Assembly (NCBI GenBank): GCA_934446675.1
Contig: CAKSEL010000009.1
Coordinates: forward strand, 1-64,000
DNA: 64,000 bases
Reading direction: 5' to 3'
Source of the DNA: an uncultured Eubacteriales bacterium
GTDB taxonomy: Bacteria > Bacillota > Clostridia > Oscillospirales > CAG-382
Positions 34,901 through 44,049 of the stretch are shown here, piece by piece. The notes beneath the pieces are model-generated. The model was not told the origin of the DNA. It saw nothing but the letters and a program-made list of their open reading frames with translations, and ran no database searches. A program made the translations under genes and the position numbers. How positions within the stretch are numbered: the stretch's first letter is position 1; each line of letters begins with the position of its first letter.

Positions 34901-36836
34901 AATCCGAAACAAGTGAAGAAACGGGAAATTTACCGTCGTTTTTATCATGTACTCTCTCGGCGCTCTTTTCAAACACGGCTTTTGCGGCGTTTCCCGAAAG
35001 TATTTTCTTTTTGTATGCGCAAAGACCGTTCATCAGCGTATAGTCCGAAATATCGAGGCAGACAATATGCGCCTCTTTTACAAGTCCGAACGAATATCTG
35101 TCGTCGGTCTGCGCAAGCTTGCCGATTATCTCCGAGAACATCTCAAAAATGCCGTTTTTATTTTCCGGCATATCGTTTTCAAAGAAATCGTCCGCGGAAA
35201 GTCCCGCGCTTTTCAGTGCGTTTCTGACAAATATCTTATTTACCGAAAATGCTCCGGAACGTCTGAAACTGTAAACGCCGTCCTTTACCGAAAGTGCGCA
35301 TTTTGCAAAGCTTACCGGCACAAACTTAATGTTTCCCGTAAGCTTGTCGCATATTCTTATATATCCGAGAAATGCATATACTTTATCGCGGTTCTCGCCG
35401 TACACCATTGACGACGCGGCAGAGCACATTCTCTCTTCTCTGAGAGCGCATACCGCACCGTCGTCCTTTGACACGCGTTTTTTAAGCAGGTCAAGACGTG
35501 CCTTTGCGCTTTGCAACTCGTTTCCGACAAAGCGTTTTCCGGAATTTACTCCGTCCTGACCCGTACTTGTGACAACGCTCGAAAATCCTTCGTCAATGCC
35601 TGCAAAATCAGAAAGTTCTATGCCCGGTTCAAGCGCGTAAAGCCTGTATGCCTTTGATGTATCGTCAAGAAAGGCGTCAAAATCGTTTATGAGAAGCGGT
35701 ATTTCGGGAAATCTGCCCGTACATTCGCCGGAAAAATACCGTACCGCAGGACTTTGCGAAAGTCTTGTATAAAGCGAACCCAGTCCCGACGGCACCGTGC
35801 TTTGCGGATTATGTCCGCCTTGTCCGAGTTTTCTTTTTGCCGCCTTTATATCCACCATGCACTTAATGCACCCGGGATCTCCGAGCAGCATTCCGTACGC
35901 CGTATCGCAGGCAAGAGAAAACGACGTATTCTGCGCCGCGGCAAAAACTCCGGGATCTGTAACGATAAGATCTCCGTACCGGATCTCGGTGCATATTTTG
36001 CGTATATCCTCGCTTACGGCTTCATCAGAAAAGCCGTCTTTGGTATAAAATCCGCACAGTACGCCGGTTTCTCCCGTTTTATTTGTCACAAAGACAAGAA
36101 CAGGATTAAGTCCGAACCTCTGCGCCGCAGAGCAGAACACAAGCGCAAGCTCAAGCGGAGTTGCAAGCGCGCTCACCGCTCCGAACAGTTCCTTGGGAGA
36201 TTTTATATGCTGCGGCGCGTCGGCACTGTACCCTGCGGGACGAGTATATATGATATTTTTCGATTTAAGCGCGGTATAGAGCGTTTTTAAAGATCTATTC
36301 AGCGTTTCGGGTTTTGCATAATCGGCTGCCGTTTCGGAAGTAATACTGCCGCAAAGCTGCTCAATATAAGGATCTTGCGCGTCTGCGAAAAAGCTTACAA
36401 GCCCGGTTCCGGGATAAAGCCCCTCCCATTCGTCGCGTGCAAGAAGAGTTATTTTCGCACTGCCGCTGCATATCTGTTTGCCGTATGACACGGCGATGCT
36501 TATTTCACCCTCCGAATTTTCGCAAAGTCCGTCAAAGAAATTACTGTCGAAATCAAAGAGCGAAAACGGCAGTACAATGTCGCACGTACCGGACGGCTTG
36601 AAATTGTAAAGCGACGGCGAAAATCCCGAAAGAGGAAATTCGCTGCGTTTTATAAATTCGGTTTCTCCGCACTTTCCGACAACGGTAAGTTTCAGCGGCG
36701 AAACAATGCCGGTTTCAAGTCCGGACAAAGCCAGCGACACCACGGGACTTAAACCCGCGCTCATATGATGCGCCGAATAATACGGCAGAGTATTTAAGGA
36801 CAAAGTCATTTTCGGCGGTTTGGCACCGTTTAACAT
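31923..36836 (-). CDS. Giant degenerate DUF4011/superfamily I helicase-like protein
   Basis: Length 1637 residues, no signal peptide. The arrangement follows the large DUF4011-type helicases. A transglutaminase-like segment aligns by eye (IIYTRPAGYSADAPQHIKSP, GLNPVLVFV), but its GTCLD motif is ATPLE, without Cys. The helicase Walker A region (GPPGTGKSQTI in relatives) reads VSGAFAHEKAGVLSAY, Walker B FDLVIFDEASQ reads FDFSVALDSGFDS, and the C-terminal VTRAR motif is absent. The reading frame is nevertheless intact for 4.9 kb, which argues for a kept non-catalytic role. ATG 36836 with AGAGG 9 bases upstream is chosen; a longer reading to 36938 lies over the promoter. It is cotranscribed with mreB. 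Function unknown. Confidence 0.65.
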   Translation of the reverse strand: MLNGAKPPKMTLSLNTLPYYSAHHMSAGLSPVVSLALSGLETGIVSPLKLTVVGKCGETEFIKRSEFPLSGFSPSLYNFKPSGTCDIVLPFSLFDFDSNFFDGLCENSEGEISIAVSYGKQICSGSAKITLLARDEWEGLYPGTGLVSFFADAQDPYIEQLCGSITSETAADYAKPETLNRSLKTLYTALKSKNIIYTRPAGYSADAPQHIKSPKELFGAVSALATPLELALVFCSAAQRFGLNPVLVFVTNKTGETGVLCGFYTKDGFSDEAVSEDIRKICTEIRYGDLIVTDPGVFAAAQNTSFSLACDTAYGMLLGDPGCIKCMVDIKAAKRKLGQGGHNPQSTVPSGLGSLYTRLSQSPAVRYFSGECTGRFPEIPLLINDFDAFLDDTSKAYRLYALEPGIELSDFAGIDEGFSSVVTSTGQDGVNSGKRFVGNELQSAKARLDLLKKRVSKDDGAVCALREERMCSAASSMVYGENRDKVYAFLGYIRICDKLTGNIKFVPVSFAKCALSVKDGVYSFRRSGAFSVNKIFVRNALKSAGLSADDFFENDMPENKNGIFEMFSEIIGKLAQTDDRYSFGLVKEAHIVCLDISDYTLMNGLCAYKKKILSGNAAKAVFEKSAERVHDKNDGKFPVSSLVSDFESMSAACSKENILVSGAFAHEKAGVLSAYAKKHIADGKNLIVTAKDYFDAHGIYEILKNSGLNDAAFEVTDGLDTQKLCDEICARLEKYKNENENGASFEHKELDAAYKTLYEYEEKNSRKTRFGFTLNELLRAYLDASLPSDGEEIHIDDSVFEKLGSDGFEKLFADAGKLISFARGLCAASGMPEYAPINTHRLYGTRPQSKYSKEDGERIRTLVSNIIPVLSEYRDVFLDVSGICSLELSCIKTPDALCALNDLYKLALSARDVDIPEIFRQSDIEKFSNNAKRVAAIKERCAAIRFRLPFFSPKIFEDVRSLLVADRYEDAEKGFLKKFIHRKNDEDILLQYVSPENTAQFREKPLEEIYSLLYEYKADIKQLDGLSEDNFGFGARLAELASDAGALLDRITYDSRNKALSGFFRLVSVIPADPVLARKITVCRAQLAELFAKGEFSLTELCTFLGAKLEDMSFENGILAFDGLSDFISGAAESLDVADKWTEYLGLCDSVKDKLCGFVEYIEKHGADGNADRLFARSLLLPACRIASDELFSETELSNVSIAKEKFAPELVRSALRCEKNFEISYAQSLRHLSETYDPKVLSNDAGLSLRSFVSKHKSLVSKVLPCIVIPNELTESFVKNDVTFDFSVALDSGFDSLPALSLGKTFALFNMSASQESEMFSAIKNNGGVRVYKTDTICSDKNSGLFAYINSVLLSGRSALISPCSDSACYELIRVNGTADAELKNISRAQASQALSKACEYVNSGFSRVAVSAFTPEMCEYLKRLADHLRKKSPYLDKVLSDGALIICEPEKMYFADCKAAVVCTVFENTDGIYDCSLAKNSSADVISDVYAHICSLELEKLCVVSGINRGTPKSMTEASLRLFEESMSSYRVPVNVNTWKDASSTVIPGILRASGRTSAFAVCTGKETGGAELVSVGRNSKLCIFADMTSHANMSDELVLKYYAPKDVQTMTLMPAELAKNGIKTISDALNGGED

Positions 36837-36877
36837 ACCTGCATACCTCTTACAAATAATATAGTTATACAAGATAT

Positions 36878-36906
36878 ATTTTATCATTTTTTGCGCCGCA
36901 TTGCAA
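36878..36906 (-). promoter_or_regulatory. Promoter of the helicase-like protein-mreB transcript
   Basis: Minus strand TTGCAA (36906-36901), 17-base spacer, TAAAAT (36883-36878). Confidence 0.7.
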
Positions 36907-36958
36907 CATATTTTTTCAAAATTCCCCTTTTTGCGCAAAACTTATTGCTCTTTTGCTC

Positions 36959-36987
36959 TTGTAAAAGACGCAAAAATCTGTTATAAT
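36959..36987 (+). promoter_or_regulatory. Promoter of the uppP-ftsK operon
   Basis: TTGTAA (36959-36964), 17-base spacer, TATAAT (36982-36987), 49 bases before the uppP ATG. Confidence 0.75.
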
Positions 36988-37036
36988 TAAGATTAGTTTA
37001 TTAAAAAGCTTAAAATCACCGAAAGGAACATCACCA

Positions 37037-37873
37037 ATGAACTTACTGAATTCGATAATAGCAGGTATAATACAGGGACTTACCGAGTTTCTCCCGGTTT
37101 CAAGTTCGGGACACCTTGCGGTATTCCAAAACATATTCGGTTACAACTCTGCGGAAATGTCAAACGTAACCTTTACTCTGCTTCTGCACGTAGGAACGCT
37201 TGCCTCGGTTCTTCTTGTATACTATAAGGACGTATGGGGACTTATAAAGAGCTTTTTTTCTCTCTTGGGCAAGCTCTTTACCGGCAAATTCAAGTATTCG
37301 CAGTTCAACAACGACGAAAAATTCTTCTGTCTTTTGTTTATAGCGCTCATTCCGCTCGCTCTCGGCGCCGTGCTTGAAAACGCCGTCGAATTTGTATCAA
37401 ACTACACCTCTGCCGTCGGAATACTCTGGATTTTAAACGGTCTGTTGCTTATTTTCGGCGAAAAGATAAAATCCAAACAGAAAAGCTTTTCCGAGATTAC
37501 CCCGAAAAATGCACTTATTGTCGGATTTTATCAGCTTATCGCAATATTCCCCGGCATTTCGCGTTCCGGCATGACCATAACCGGCGGTCTTATGAACGGC
37601 TTTAAGCGCGAGTTTGCAGTCAAATTCTCATTTATTCTCTCTATTCCGGCAATTCTCGGCTCAGTTGCGGTAACGATTATCAAGGATCACGATGTGCTGT
37701 CCGCGTCCGGAAACATGGGGGCGATAGCGGCAGGCATGGCTGCGGCATTTATTTCGGGACTTGCCGCAATAAAACTCTTGAATTACATAACAAAGAAACA
37801 TTCTTTCAGATGTTTCTCATATTACTGCTTTGCAATAGGCGCTTTGGCAATCATTTACAGCATTCTTGCATAA
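37037..37873 (+). CDS. uppP: Undecaprenyl-diphosphate phosphatase (BacA family)
   Basis: Length 278 residues, multi-pass membrane protein. It recycles the lipid carrier for peptidoglycan by removing one phosphate from undecaprenyl diphosphate and can give bacitracin resistance. The two family motifs are GLTEFLPVSSSGHL near the N-terminus and PGISRSGMTITGG in the second repeat. AAAGGAAC precedes the ATG. Divergent from the mreB transcript and 40 bases upstream of ftsK, it fits a cell-envelope and division cluster. Confidence 0.95.
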   Translation: MNLLNSIIAGIIQGLTEFLPVSSSGHLAVFQNIFGYNSAEMSNVTFTLLLHVGTLASVLLVYYKDVWGLIKSFFSLLGKLFTGKFKYSQFNNDEKFFCLLFIALIPLALGAVLENAVEFVSNYTSAVGILWILNGLLLIFGEKIKSKQKSFSEITPKNALIVGFYQLIAIFPGISRSGMTITGGLMNGFKREFAVKFSFILSIPAILGSVAVTIIKDHDVLSASGNMGAIAAGMAAAFISGLAAIKLLNYITKKHSFRCFSYYCFAIGALAIIYSILA

Positions 37874-37913
37874 ACGGTTTACGGATATAAAAATAACGGA
37901 GGTATAAGCTGTT

Positions 37914-40811
37914 TTGGCTTCGACTAAAAAAAGTACGGCTAAAAAAAGCACGGCAAAAAAGAATTCGCCGTCTCAGAACAGAAAAGAAGAAAATTTAAGG
38001 CTCAAAGAGGAAATACGCACGCTCAAAAAAGAACAGCACCGCGAGAATACGCTAAGCTATCAGCTTATGCCCTACATACTGCTGTTTCTGGGCGTATTTC
38101 TGATCATCTGCTTTGCTATACCCGACAAAATGGGCTGGCTGAAACTGCTTCCGCAGCTCTTTAAAGGTCTGTTTTCCGCAGGAGCTTATCTTATACCCGT
38201 ATGTCTTATTGCAGAGGCTTTCTACTGGAAAAAAGACTACACCGGATTTTTCGTATGGCAGAGAAGCGGTCTTTTCTCCGGCTTTATACTGTCGTTTTCC
38301 GCACTGTGCAGGCTCTGGGACGCGTCGGTAAACAAAACCGAGGCTACGTTCAATCCTTCGGCGCTTTATAAGGCGGCTTTGGAAGGTCACGGCGGCGGAG
38401 TTGCCGGCGGATATATCGGCGGATTTATGGAAAACTTTACCGGCGTCGGCGCATGGATTATCTGCGTTTTTGCCTTTATTCTCCTAGGCTTTGCCTCTTT
38501 CGGAATTACTCCTCTCGACATTGCGGCGTTTATAGCGAACAAAGCGCGCGAGGTAAGCTACAACGTAAACACCGAACGTCAGAAACGTCTCGAAGAAAGC
38601 GTTTCAAGACAGCGCGAAGAGGAAAAGGCAAGAGTTTCCGAGGCAAACCTTAAAAGCGCTGAAGAAGAGGCAAAGGACGCCAAGGAAATACGCAGAAAAA
38701 GAGCCTTTATCGACGAGGACGACGATCCCGGCGTTGAAGAAACAACCGCGGCAGGCACCGAGGGACTTCCCGAAAACGAAATATCTCCCGTCATTTCCGA
38801 CGACAAAAATCTGCCCGAACGCGCACCTCATTCTCCCGAGCCCGACACTCCCGTAAACGTAAACGCATACGACGAGATAATAGAAAACAACAACGCAAAA
38901 CGCCAGAGCTATATGGGTTCTCCCGAACAAAGTCCGGAACAGTCTGCAAAACCTGTAAGTCTTGACGACATTCCCGACGAAAACGGCGTTCCGTGGGATA
39001 CCTCCGAAAGCACTTCACAGAACGTGCAGAACGCCGTAACCGGAGCCGCCGCAAACGCGGCTGAGAACGCAGTCCGTCAGAACGGCGCGCAGAAAACGTC
39101 CGGGCAGAACGTCACGGAATTTTCCGACATCTTCACCGACGGCGCGTCAATCGCCATTGCCGGTGTCGAGGCAGGTGCGAAAGACATTTCAAGCGGCGAA
39201 AACGCCGTGCTTTCCGAAAGAACAGCGGAAATTACCGACGACAATCCCGACGGCACAAAGGAAAGCATTGAAGTTTCTCCCGAACCCGCAAAAGAAGAAA
39301 TATACAACTTTCCTCCCATAAACTTCTTGCAGAAAGACCCCAATCCCACAACCTTTGCCGTAACCGACGAACTCAAGCAGACATCTGTAAAGCTTGTCGA
39401 GACTCTCGGCAACTTCGGCGTTAAAACAAAGATCATGAACATCTGCTGCGGTCCTACCGTAACAAGATACGAGCTTCAGCCCGAAATCGGCGTAAGAGTG
39501 CGTTCTATTGCCAACCTTTCGGACGATATTGCGCTGCACCTTGCGGCAGCCGGCGTGCGTATCGAGGCTCCGATTCCGGGCAAGGACACCGTGGGCATAG
39601 AAATACCGAACAAATCCGTTTCCACCGTATATCTGCGCAACCTTATAGAAAATCCCGGCTTTGAAAATCAGAAGAGCAGGCTTACCGTCTGTCTCGGCAT
39701 GGACGTTGCCGGAACTCCTATATACATGAACATTGCAAAAATGCCGCACTTACTTATTGCCGGAGCTACCGGTATGGGTAAATCGGTATGCATAAACAGC
39801 TTTATCGTAAGTCTTTTATACAAGGCAAGACCCGACGAGGTCAAGCTCATACTTGTAGACCCGAAAAAAGTGGAACTCAGCATTTACAACGGACTTCCGC
39901 ACTTACTTGTTCCGGTTGTGAGCGATCCCAAAAAGGCAGCCGGCACACTCGCATGGGCGGTAAACGAAATGGAACGCAGATTTTTACTTATAGAGGAAGT
40001 CGGAGTGCGCGACCTTGACACCTACAACGAGGTGACAAAGAACGATCCGGAAAAGGAATATCTGCCAAAAATCGTTATCATTATAGACGAGCTTGCGGAT
40101 CTTATGATGACGGCAAAGGTTGAAGTAGAAACCTCTATCTGCCGTATCGCGCAGAAAGCGAGAGCCGCCGGAATGCACCTTGTAATAGGCACTCAGCGTC
40201 CGTCGGTCGACGTCATCACGGGTCTTATCAAGGCAAACGTCCCGTCAAGAATAGCATTTACCGTTGCGTCGCAGATAGACTCACGCACCATAATCGACGT
40301 ATCGGGCGCGGAAAAGCTGCTCGGACGCGGTGATATGCTGTATGCTCCCGTCGGCTGCATGAAGCCCATAAGAATACAGGGTTCGTTTGTCAGCGAAAAG
40401 GAGATTGAAAACATTGTCTCGTTCCTAAAGAACGGACGCGCAGTCGAATATGACGCGGACATAATAGAAAGCATAGAAAGAGAAGCCGCAAAGTGCGGTG
40501 AAAAGAAAAAAGGCAGAGGCGGCGCCTCCTCTTCTGACGACTTTGACGAGGACGACAGAGCTACCATTCTCTCAAGCGACGAGGCTATATTCCCTGCAAT
40601 GGAAATTGCGGTCGAATCGGGTTCGGTATCTACTTCGCTATTGCAGAGAAAACTCTCGCTCGGCTATTCCAGAGCCGCAAGGATCGTGGACAAGCTCGAA
40701 AAGCTCGGCGTTGTAGGTCCGTTTGAGGGTTCAAAGCCGCGCAAAGTGCTTATTTCCTACGACGAATACCTTGCAATGCGCATGAACTACGAATCGGACG
40801 GCGACGAATGA
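37914..40811 (+). CDS. ftsK: DNA translocase FtsK/SpoIIIE
   Basis: Length 965 residues. A Lys/Ser/Thr-rich start (STKKSTAKKSTAKK) is followed by four membrane helices (about 45-210), a long acidic linker of about 270 residues (coiled start, then Glu/Pro/Asn-rich), and the hexameric motor: Walker A GATGMGKS (617-624), Walker B VIIIDELADLMM, and GTQRPSVDVITG. The C-terminal gamma winged helix (LLQRKLSLGYSRAARIVDKL) reads KOPS/SRS polarity sequences. It pumps chromosome ends through the septum. The start is TTG 37914, with GGAGG 11 bases upstream. It overlaps the next gene by 4 bases (ATGA). Confidence 0.94.
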   Translation: MASTKKSTAKKSTAKKNSPSQNRKEENLRLKEEIRTLKKEQHRENTLSYQLMPYILLFLGVFLIICFAIPDKMGWLKLLPQLFKGLFSAGAYLIPVCLIAEAFYWKKDYTGFFVWQRSGLFSGFILSFSALCRLWDASVNKTEATFNPSALYKAALEGHGGGVAGGYIGGFMENFTGVGAWIICVFAFILLGFASFGITPLDIAAFIANKAREVSYNVNTERQKRLEESVSRQREEEKARVSEANLKSAEEEAKDAKEIRRKRAFIDEDDDPGVEETTAAGTEGLPENEISPVISDDKNLPERAPHSPEPDTPVNVNAYDEIIENNNAKRQSYMGSPEQSPEQSAKPVSLDDIPDENGVPWDTSESTSQNVQNAVTGAAANAAENAVRQNGAQKTSGQNVTEFSDIFTDGASIAIAGVEAGAKDISSGENAVLSERTAEITDDNPDGTKESIEVSPEPAKEEIYNFPPINFLQKDPNPTTFAVTDELKQTSVKLVETLGNFGVKTKIMNICCGPTVTRYELQPEIGVRVRSIANLSDDIALHLAAAGVRIEAPIPGKDTVGIEIPNKSVSTVYLRNLIENPGFENQKSRLTVCLGMDVAGTPIYMNIAKMPHLLIAGATGMGKSVCINSFIVSLLYKARPDEVKLILVDPKKVELSIYNGLPHLLVPVVSDPKKAAGTLAWAVNEMERRFLLIEEVGVRDLDTYNEVTKNDPEKEYLPKIVIIIDELADLMMTAKVEVETSICRIAQKARAAGMHLVIGTQRPSVDVITGLIKANVPSRIAFTVASQIDSRTIIDVSGAEKLLGRGDMLYAPVGCMKPIRIQGSFVSEKEIENIVSFLKNGRAVEYDADIIESIEREAAKCGEKKKGRGGASSSDDFDEDDRATILSSDEAIFPAMEIAVESGSVSTSLLQRKLSLGYSRAARIVDKLEKLGVVGPFEGSKPRKVLISYDEYLAMRMNYESDGDE

Positions 40812-41785
40812 AAATGAAAAACACGCCGGACAAAAAACCGCGCATAAAGCTTACGACATTGCTGTTTGTTGCGGTATCGGTCATTGTTCTTTATCAAAGC
40901 AACTTTAAAAAGCCGGACGCGTTTCCCGTTCAGTCCCCTGACAGCTTTGAAAACGGCTACGATGAAACTTACACTGCCGAAAACCGGCTGCGCCTTGATT
41001 TTATCGACGTAGGTCAGGGCGACAGCACGCTTATCGAAAGTCCGGGCGGAAAATTCATGCTGATCGACACCGGCACAAACCAAAGCTCGCGTAAAATATG
41101 CGACTATCTCGAAAGCCGCGGCGTTTCGGAAATCGAATATCTGATTTTTACCCACCCGCACGAGGATCATATAGGCGGTGGTGTATCGGCTGTCGAAAAT
41201 TTCAGCGTAAAAAACGTGCTGATGACGAAAAAGTCCGCAAATTCCGCAACCTACGAACGTCTTATCGACGCGCTGCTTTTGAGCAAGGAGCAGAACGGCA
41301 CGAAGATAACCGCACCCGCAGTATCCGATGTTTACGAATTTGACGGTGCGGAATTTGAAATATTAAGCGCCGACGGAGACAATGACGACAGCAACAATTC
41401 AAGTATCGTGCTGCGGCTTACATACGGCGGCTGTTCGTTCATGTTCACGGGCGACGCCGAAAAGAAGATTGAAAAGAACATTGTTTCTTCTGGCAAAGAC
41501 ATAAGCTGCGTTCTTTTGAAATGCGGTCATCACGGTTCGTCCACTTCAAACTGCGAAGAATTCATACAAGCCGTATACCCGTCTGCCGCCGTCATAAGCT
41601 GCGGACTTGACAACAGCTACGGTCACCCGCACACCGAAACGCTCTCAAGGCTTAATGATATCGGCGCGCGCATATTCCGCACAGACGAACTCGGCGACAT
41701 TATTTTTGAATGTGACGGAGAAAAACTTTACTATATTGAAAATGACGCCGGCAATGAAAACGGCGGCAATTCAAAAGCGGCATAA
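40808..41785 (+). CDS. ComEC-like metallo-beta-lactamase-fold hydrolase with N-terminal membrane anchor
   Basis: Length 325 residues. One membrane segment (about 16-32) anchors an extracytoplasmic domain that matches the hydrolase part of ComEC/Rec2: FIDVGQGDSTLIES, LIDTGTN, FTHPHEDHIGG, MFTGDAE, and KCGHHGSSTSN. Metal ligands His, His, Asp and His are present. In ComEC this domain may degrade the non-transported DNA strand; stand-alone versions are common in Firmicutes and their substrate is unsettled. It is coupled to ftsK by an ATGA overlap. Confidence 0.88.
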   Translation: MKMKNTPDKKPRIKLTTLLFVAVSVIVLYQSNFKKPDAFPVQSPDSFENGYDETYTAENRLRLDFIDVGQGDSTLIESPGGKFMLIDTGTNQSSRKICDYLESRGVSEIEYLIFTHPHEDHIGGGVSAVENFSVKNVLMTKKSANSATYERLIDALLLSKEQNGTKITAPAVSDVYEFDGAEFEILSADGDNDDSNNSSIVLRLTYGGCSFMFTGDAEKKIEKNIVSSGKDISCVLLKCGHHGSSTSNCEEFIQAVYPSAAVISCGLDNSYGHPHTETLSRLNDIGARIFRTDELGDIIFECDGEKLYYIENDAGNENGGNSKAA

Positions 41786-41803
41786 CATTACGGAGAAAGA
41801 AAA

Positions 41804-42691
41804 ATGCAAAAAATCAATGCGAGAACACAGGGAATAATTTATATAGTAGTCGCGGCGTTCGGATTTTCGCTTATGACTACCTTTGTAAAGCTTGCCGGAG
41901 AGCTGCCGGCTTTTCAGAAAGCGTTTTTCAGAAACTTTATAGCCCTTATCTTCATAACGGTTATGATGATACGCGAAAAGACGGGATTTATCCCCGAAAA
42001 GAAAAACATTCCCGACCTTTTCTGCCGCAGCTTTTTCGGCTCTGTCGGACTGTTATGCAACTTCTATGCAATAGGTCATCTCAATCTTTCAGACGCAAAT
42101 ATGCTAAACAAGCTCTCGCCTTTCTTTGCAATACTCTTTTCGGTATTTCTCTTAAAGGAAACCCCGAATTTCGTGCAGATACTCGGTCTTATGTGCGCAT
42201 TTGCGGGAAGTCTGTGCATAATAAAACCCGGATTTGACAATCCCGAAGTATTCTCCGCGATAGCAGGCGCGATAGGCGGCATGGGCGCAGGTGCCGCATA
42301 CACGTTTGTGCGCAGGCTCGGAAAGAAAAACGAAAACAGCAAGCGCATAATCTTCTGGTTCTCTGCTTTTTCATGCTTTATGTGTCTGCCGTTTATGATT
42401 TTTACATATAAGCATATGTCGCTCTTACAGCTTTTATATCTGATACTTGCGGGAACATTTGCCTGCGTCGGACAGCTCGGGATTACAAAAGCGTACCTCT
42501 GCGCACCGGCAAAAGAAATATCCGTCTACGACTACACGCAGGTCGTATTTGCAGCAATACTCGGATTCTTTATCTTCGGCGACATTCCGGACTCACTGAG
42601 CGTGCTCGGATATATCCTTATATGCGGCGCCGGAGTTGCGATGTACTTCTACAACAACAGAAATGCGCACAAAGCCGAAAGATCACGGTAA
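41804..42691 (+). CDS. EamA/DMT family transporter
   Basis: Length 295 residues with ten predicted membrane helices in two EamA repeats (first starting GIIYIVVAAFGFSLMTTF, second about GAIGGMGAGAAYTFVRRLG). The segment LNLSDANMLNKLSPFFAILFS is the conserved helix 3-4 area, quoted short. DMT carriers export metabolites or take up small solutes; the substrate is not predictable. It starts 18 bases after the MBL gene and ends the ftsK operon at a terminator. Confidence 0.9.
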   Translation: MQKINARTQGIIYIVVAAFGFSLMTTFVKLAGELPAFQKAFFRNFIALIFITVMMIREKTGFIPEKKNIPDLFCRSFFGSVGLLCNFYAIGHLNLSDANMLNKLSPFFAILFSVFLLKETPNFVQILGLMCAFAGSLCIIKPGFDNPEVFSAIAGAIGGMGAGAAYTFVRRLGKKNENSKRIIFWFSAFSCFMCLPFMIFTYKHMSLLQLLYLILAGTFACVGQLGITKAYLCAPAKEISVYDYTQVVFAAILGFFIFGDIPDSLSVLGYILICGAGVAMYFYNNRNAHKAERSR

Positions 42692-42720
42692 ATATATCTT
42701 AAAAAAGAATATAAAGCGAA

Positions 42721-42762
42721 ACCCGATGTCTTGGCATTCAAGCCGACACCGGGTCATTTTTT
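42721..42762 (+). terminator. Terminator of the uppP-ftsK operon
   Basis: ACCCGATGTC (42721-42730) pairs with GACACCGGGT (42745-42754) with one mismatch, followed by CATTTTTTGTTTT. Confidence 0.8.
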
Positions 42763-42776
42763 GTTTTAACGAGCAA

Positions 42777-43919
42777 TCAGAATCTGACTATCTCACGTAT
42801 TTCGCGTTTTCCGTTTTGCGTAGAATCATATGAAATACGCGTTCCGTCACAGTTGAAACGGTTGTGAAGATCGCAGCGTATGTCTATTACATCGGGTTTT
42901 AAGGTTTCCTCGGACAGCAGAAGTCTGTATTCGCCGCTCTTTGTATCGTACAGATGTATTCTGCGCTCATACACGCCGTTTCTCGGATAGTCGTCGCCTA
43001 TAAAATAACGTCTGTCCGGCGAATAAACGCAGTGAATATCATAGTCAAACGCAGGTACGTCGTAACGGATATATTTATCGCTCATATCGTCCGCAAGATA
43101 AACTCCGCGTTTGCCGTCAATTTCTGCATACATCAATATCTGTTTTTCATTTTTCCAGTTATAGTGCGAAACAAGAGTGTCTTTAAGACGGCAATACATA
43201 TTTCCGTCAAGATCGCTTGTTATCAGCGACGTCGACCACATAGTATTCTGTTCGGTTCTGAAATTGCGCAGCAAAAACAAAAATCTGTCGGACGAAGTAT
43301 TGAAAGTTATGTGATTGACAACGAATTTTGCGTCTTTGAATCTTTCAATCGGAAATTGCTCTAACACCTGTGAAACCGGTATTATAAGCTTTGACTTTCC
43401 GCTTTTCAGATCGACAAGCCACACGCCGTCATTTTCCGGCTGAGGTATATCGTACATCGGATCTTTGATACCGGCATATCCGTATCCCGGGCGGAAATCG
43501 TATATTCTTTCAAAGCTTACGGCAAGACCGTATTCTCCGTTTGGCGCTATGCAGGCACAGGCTCTGTCGGTATACCGCTTCTGCCCTGTTTTAAGGTTAT
43601 GTATGCAGGTCGCATATCCGTTTTCGTTTCTTATATTGTAAAATACCTCGTCGTAATCTGCGGCATTGTATGTAAGAAGCGCTCCCTGCTGAAAATTCCA
43701 GGCGGTTGTTTCGGCAAACTTAGTAAAACCGCCGTTTTCAAGGTCGATATACCCGAGTTCGCATACGTCGTCCTTTTCGGGAAGTCTGTCCATAAACTTT
43801 ACCCGGTTTGCAAGATGATATTTTCCGTTTTTATGATACGCGTTAAGATCATAGTAACCGAAAAAATAATGATAGCCGTCGTCCGGAGATATTGTTCTTA
43901 CCTTTATTTCTCTTTCCAT
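42777..43919 (-). CDS. Beta-propeller protein of a carbohydrate-locus family, unknown function
   Basis: Length 380 residues, no signal peptide. It shows repeated propeller-like blades (SPDDGYHYFFGYYDL, YTDRACACIAPNGEYGLAVS, YSPDRRYFIGDDYPRNG, YDSTQNGKREI) and a conserved stretch RIYDFRPGYGYAGIKDP. The pattern resembles oligogalacturonate lyase-type or TolB-like propellers that occur near glycosidase genes; I know no assigned activity for this group. ATG 43919 has AGAGG 9 bases upstream. It is followed leftward by the convergent ftsK operon. A GH127-like gene lies upstream, separated by its own promoter. Confidence 0.65.
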   Translation of the reverse strand: MEREIKVRTISPDDGYHYFFGYYDLNAYHKNGKYHLANRVKFMDRLPEKDDVCELGYIDLENGGFTKFAETTAWNFQQGALLTYNAADYDEVFYNIRNENGYATCIHNLKTGQKRYTDRACACIAPNGEYGLAVSFERIYDFRPGYGYAGIKDPMYDIPQPENDGVWLVDLKSGKSKLIIPVSQVLEQFPIERFKDAKFVVNHITFNTSSDRFLFLLRNFRTEQNTMWSTSLITSDLDGNMYCRLKDTLVSHYNWKNEKQILMYAEIDGKRGVYLADDMSDKYIRYDVPAFDYDIHCVYSPDRRYFIGDDYPRNGVYERRIHLYDTKSGEYRLLLSEETLKPDVIDIRCDLHNRFNCDGTRISYDSTQNGKREIREIVRF

Positions 43920-43945
43920 ATAATCATGCCTCTCTTTCATTGAAA

Positions 43946-43974
43946 AGCATATCATTTTAAATAGGTTCGGTCAA
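43946..43974 (-). promoter_or_regulatory. Promoter of the beta-propeller gene
   Basis: Minus strand TTGACC (43974-43969), 17-base spacer, TATGCT (43951-43946). Confidence 0.6.
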
Positions 43975-44049
43975 GCGCAAATTGTTACCGTCATACGATA
44001 TTGACAAAAGAATTGTCTTTTACGACAAAATTGTAAACAACACGCCTTT

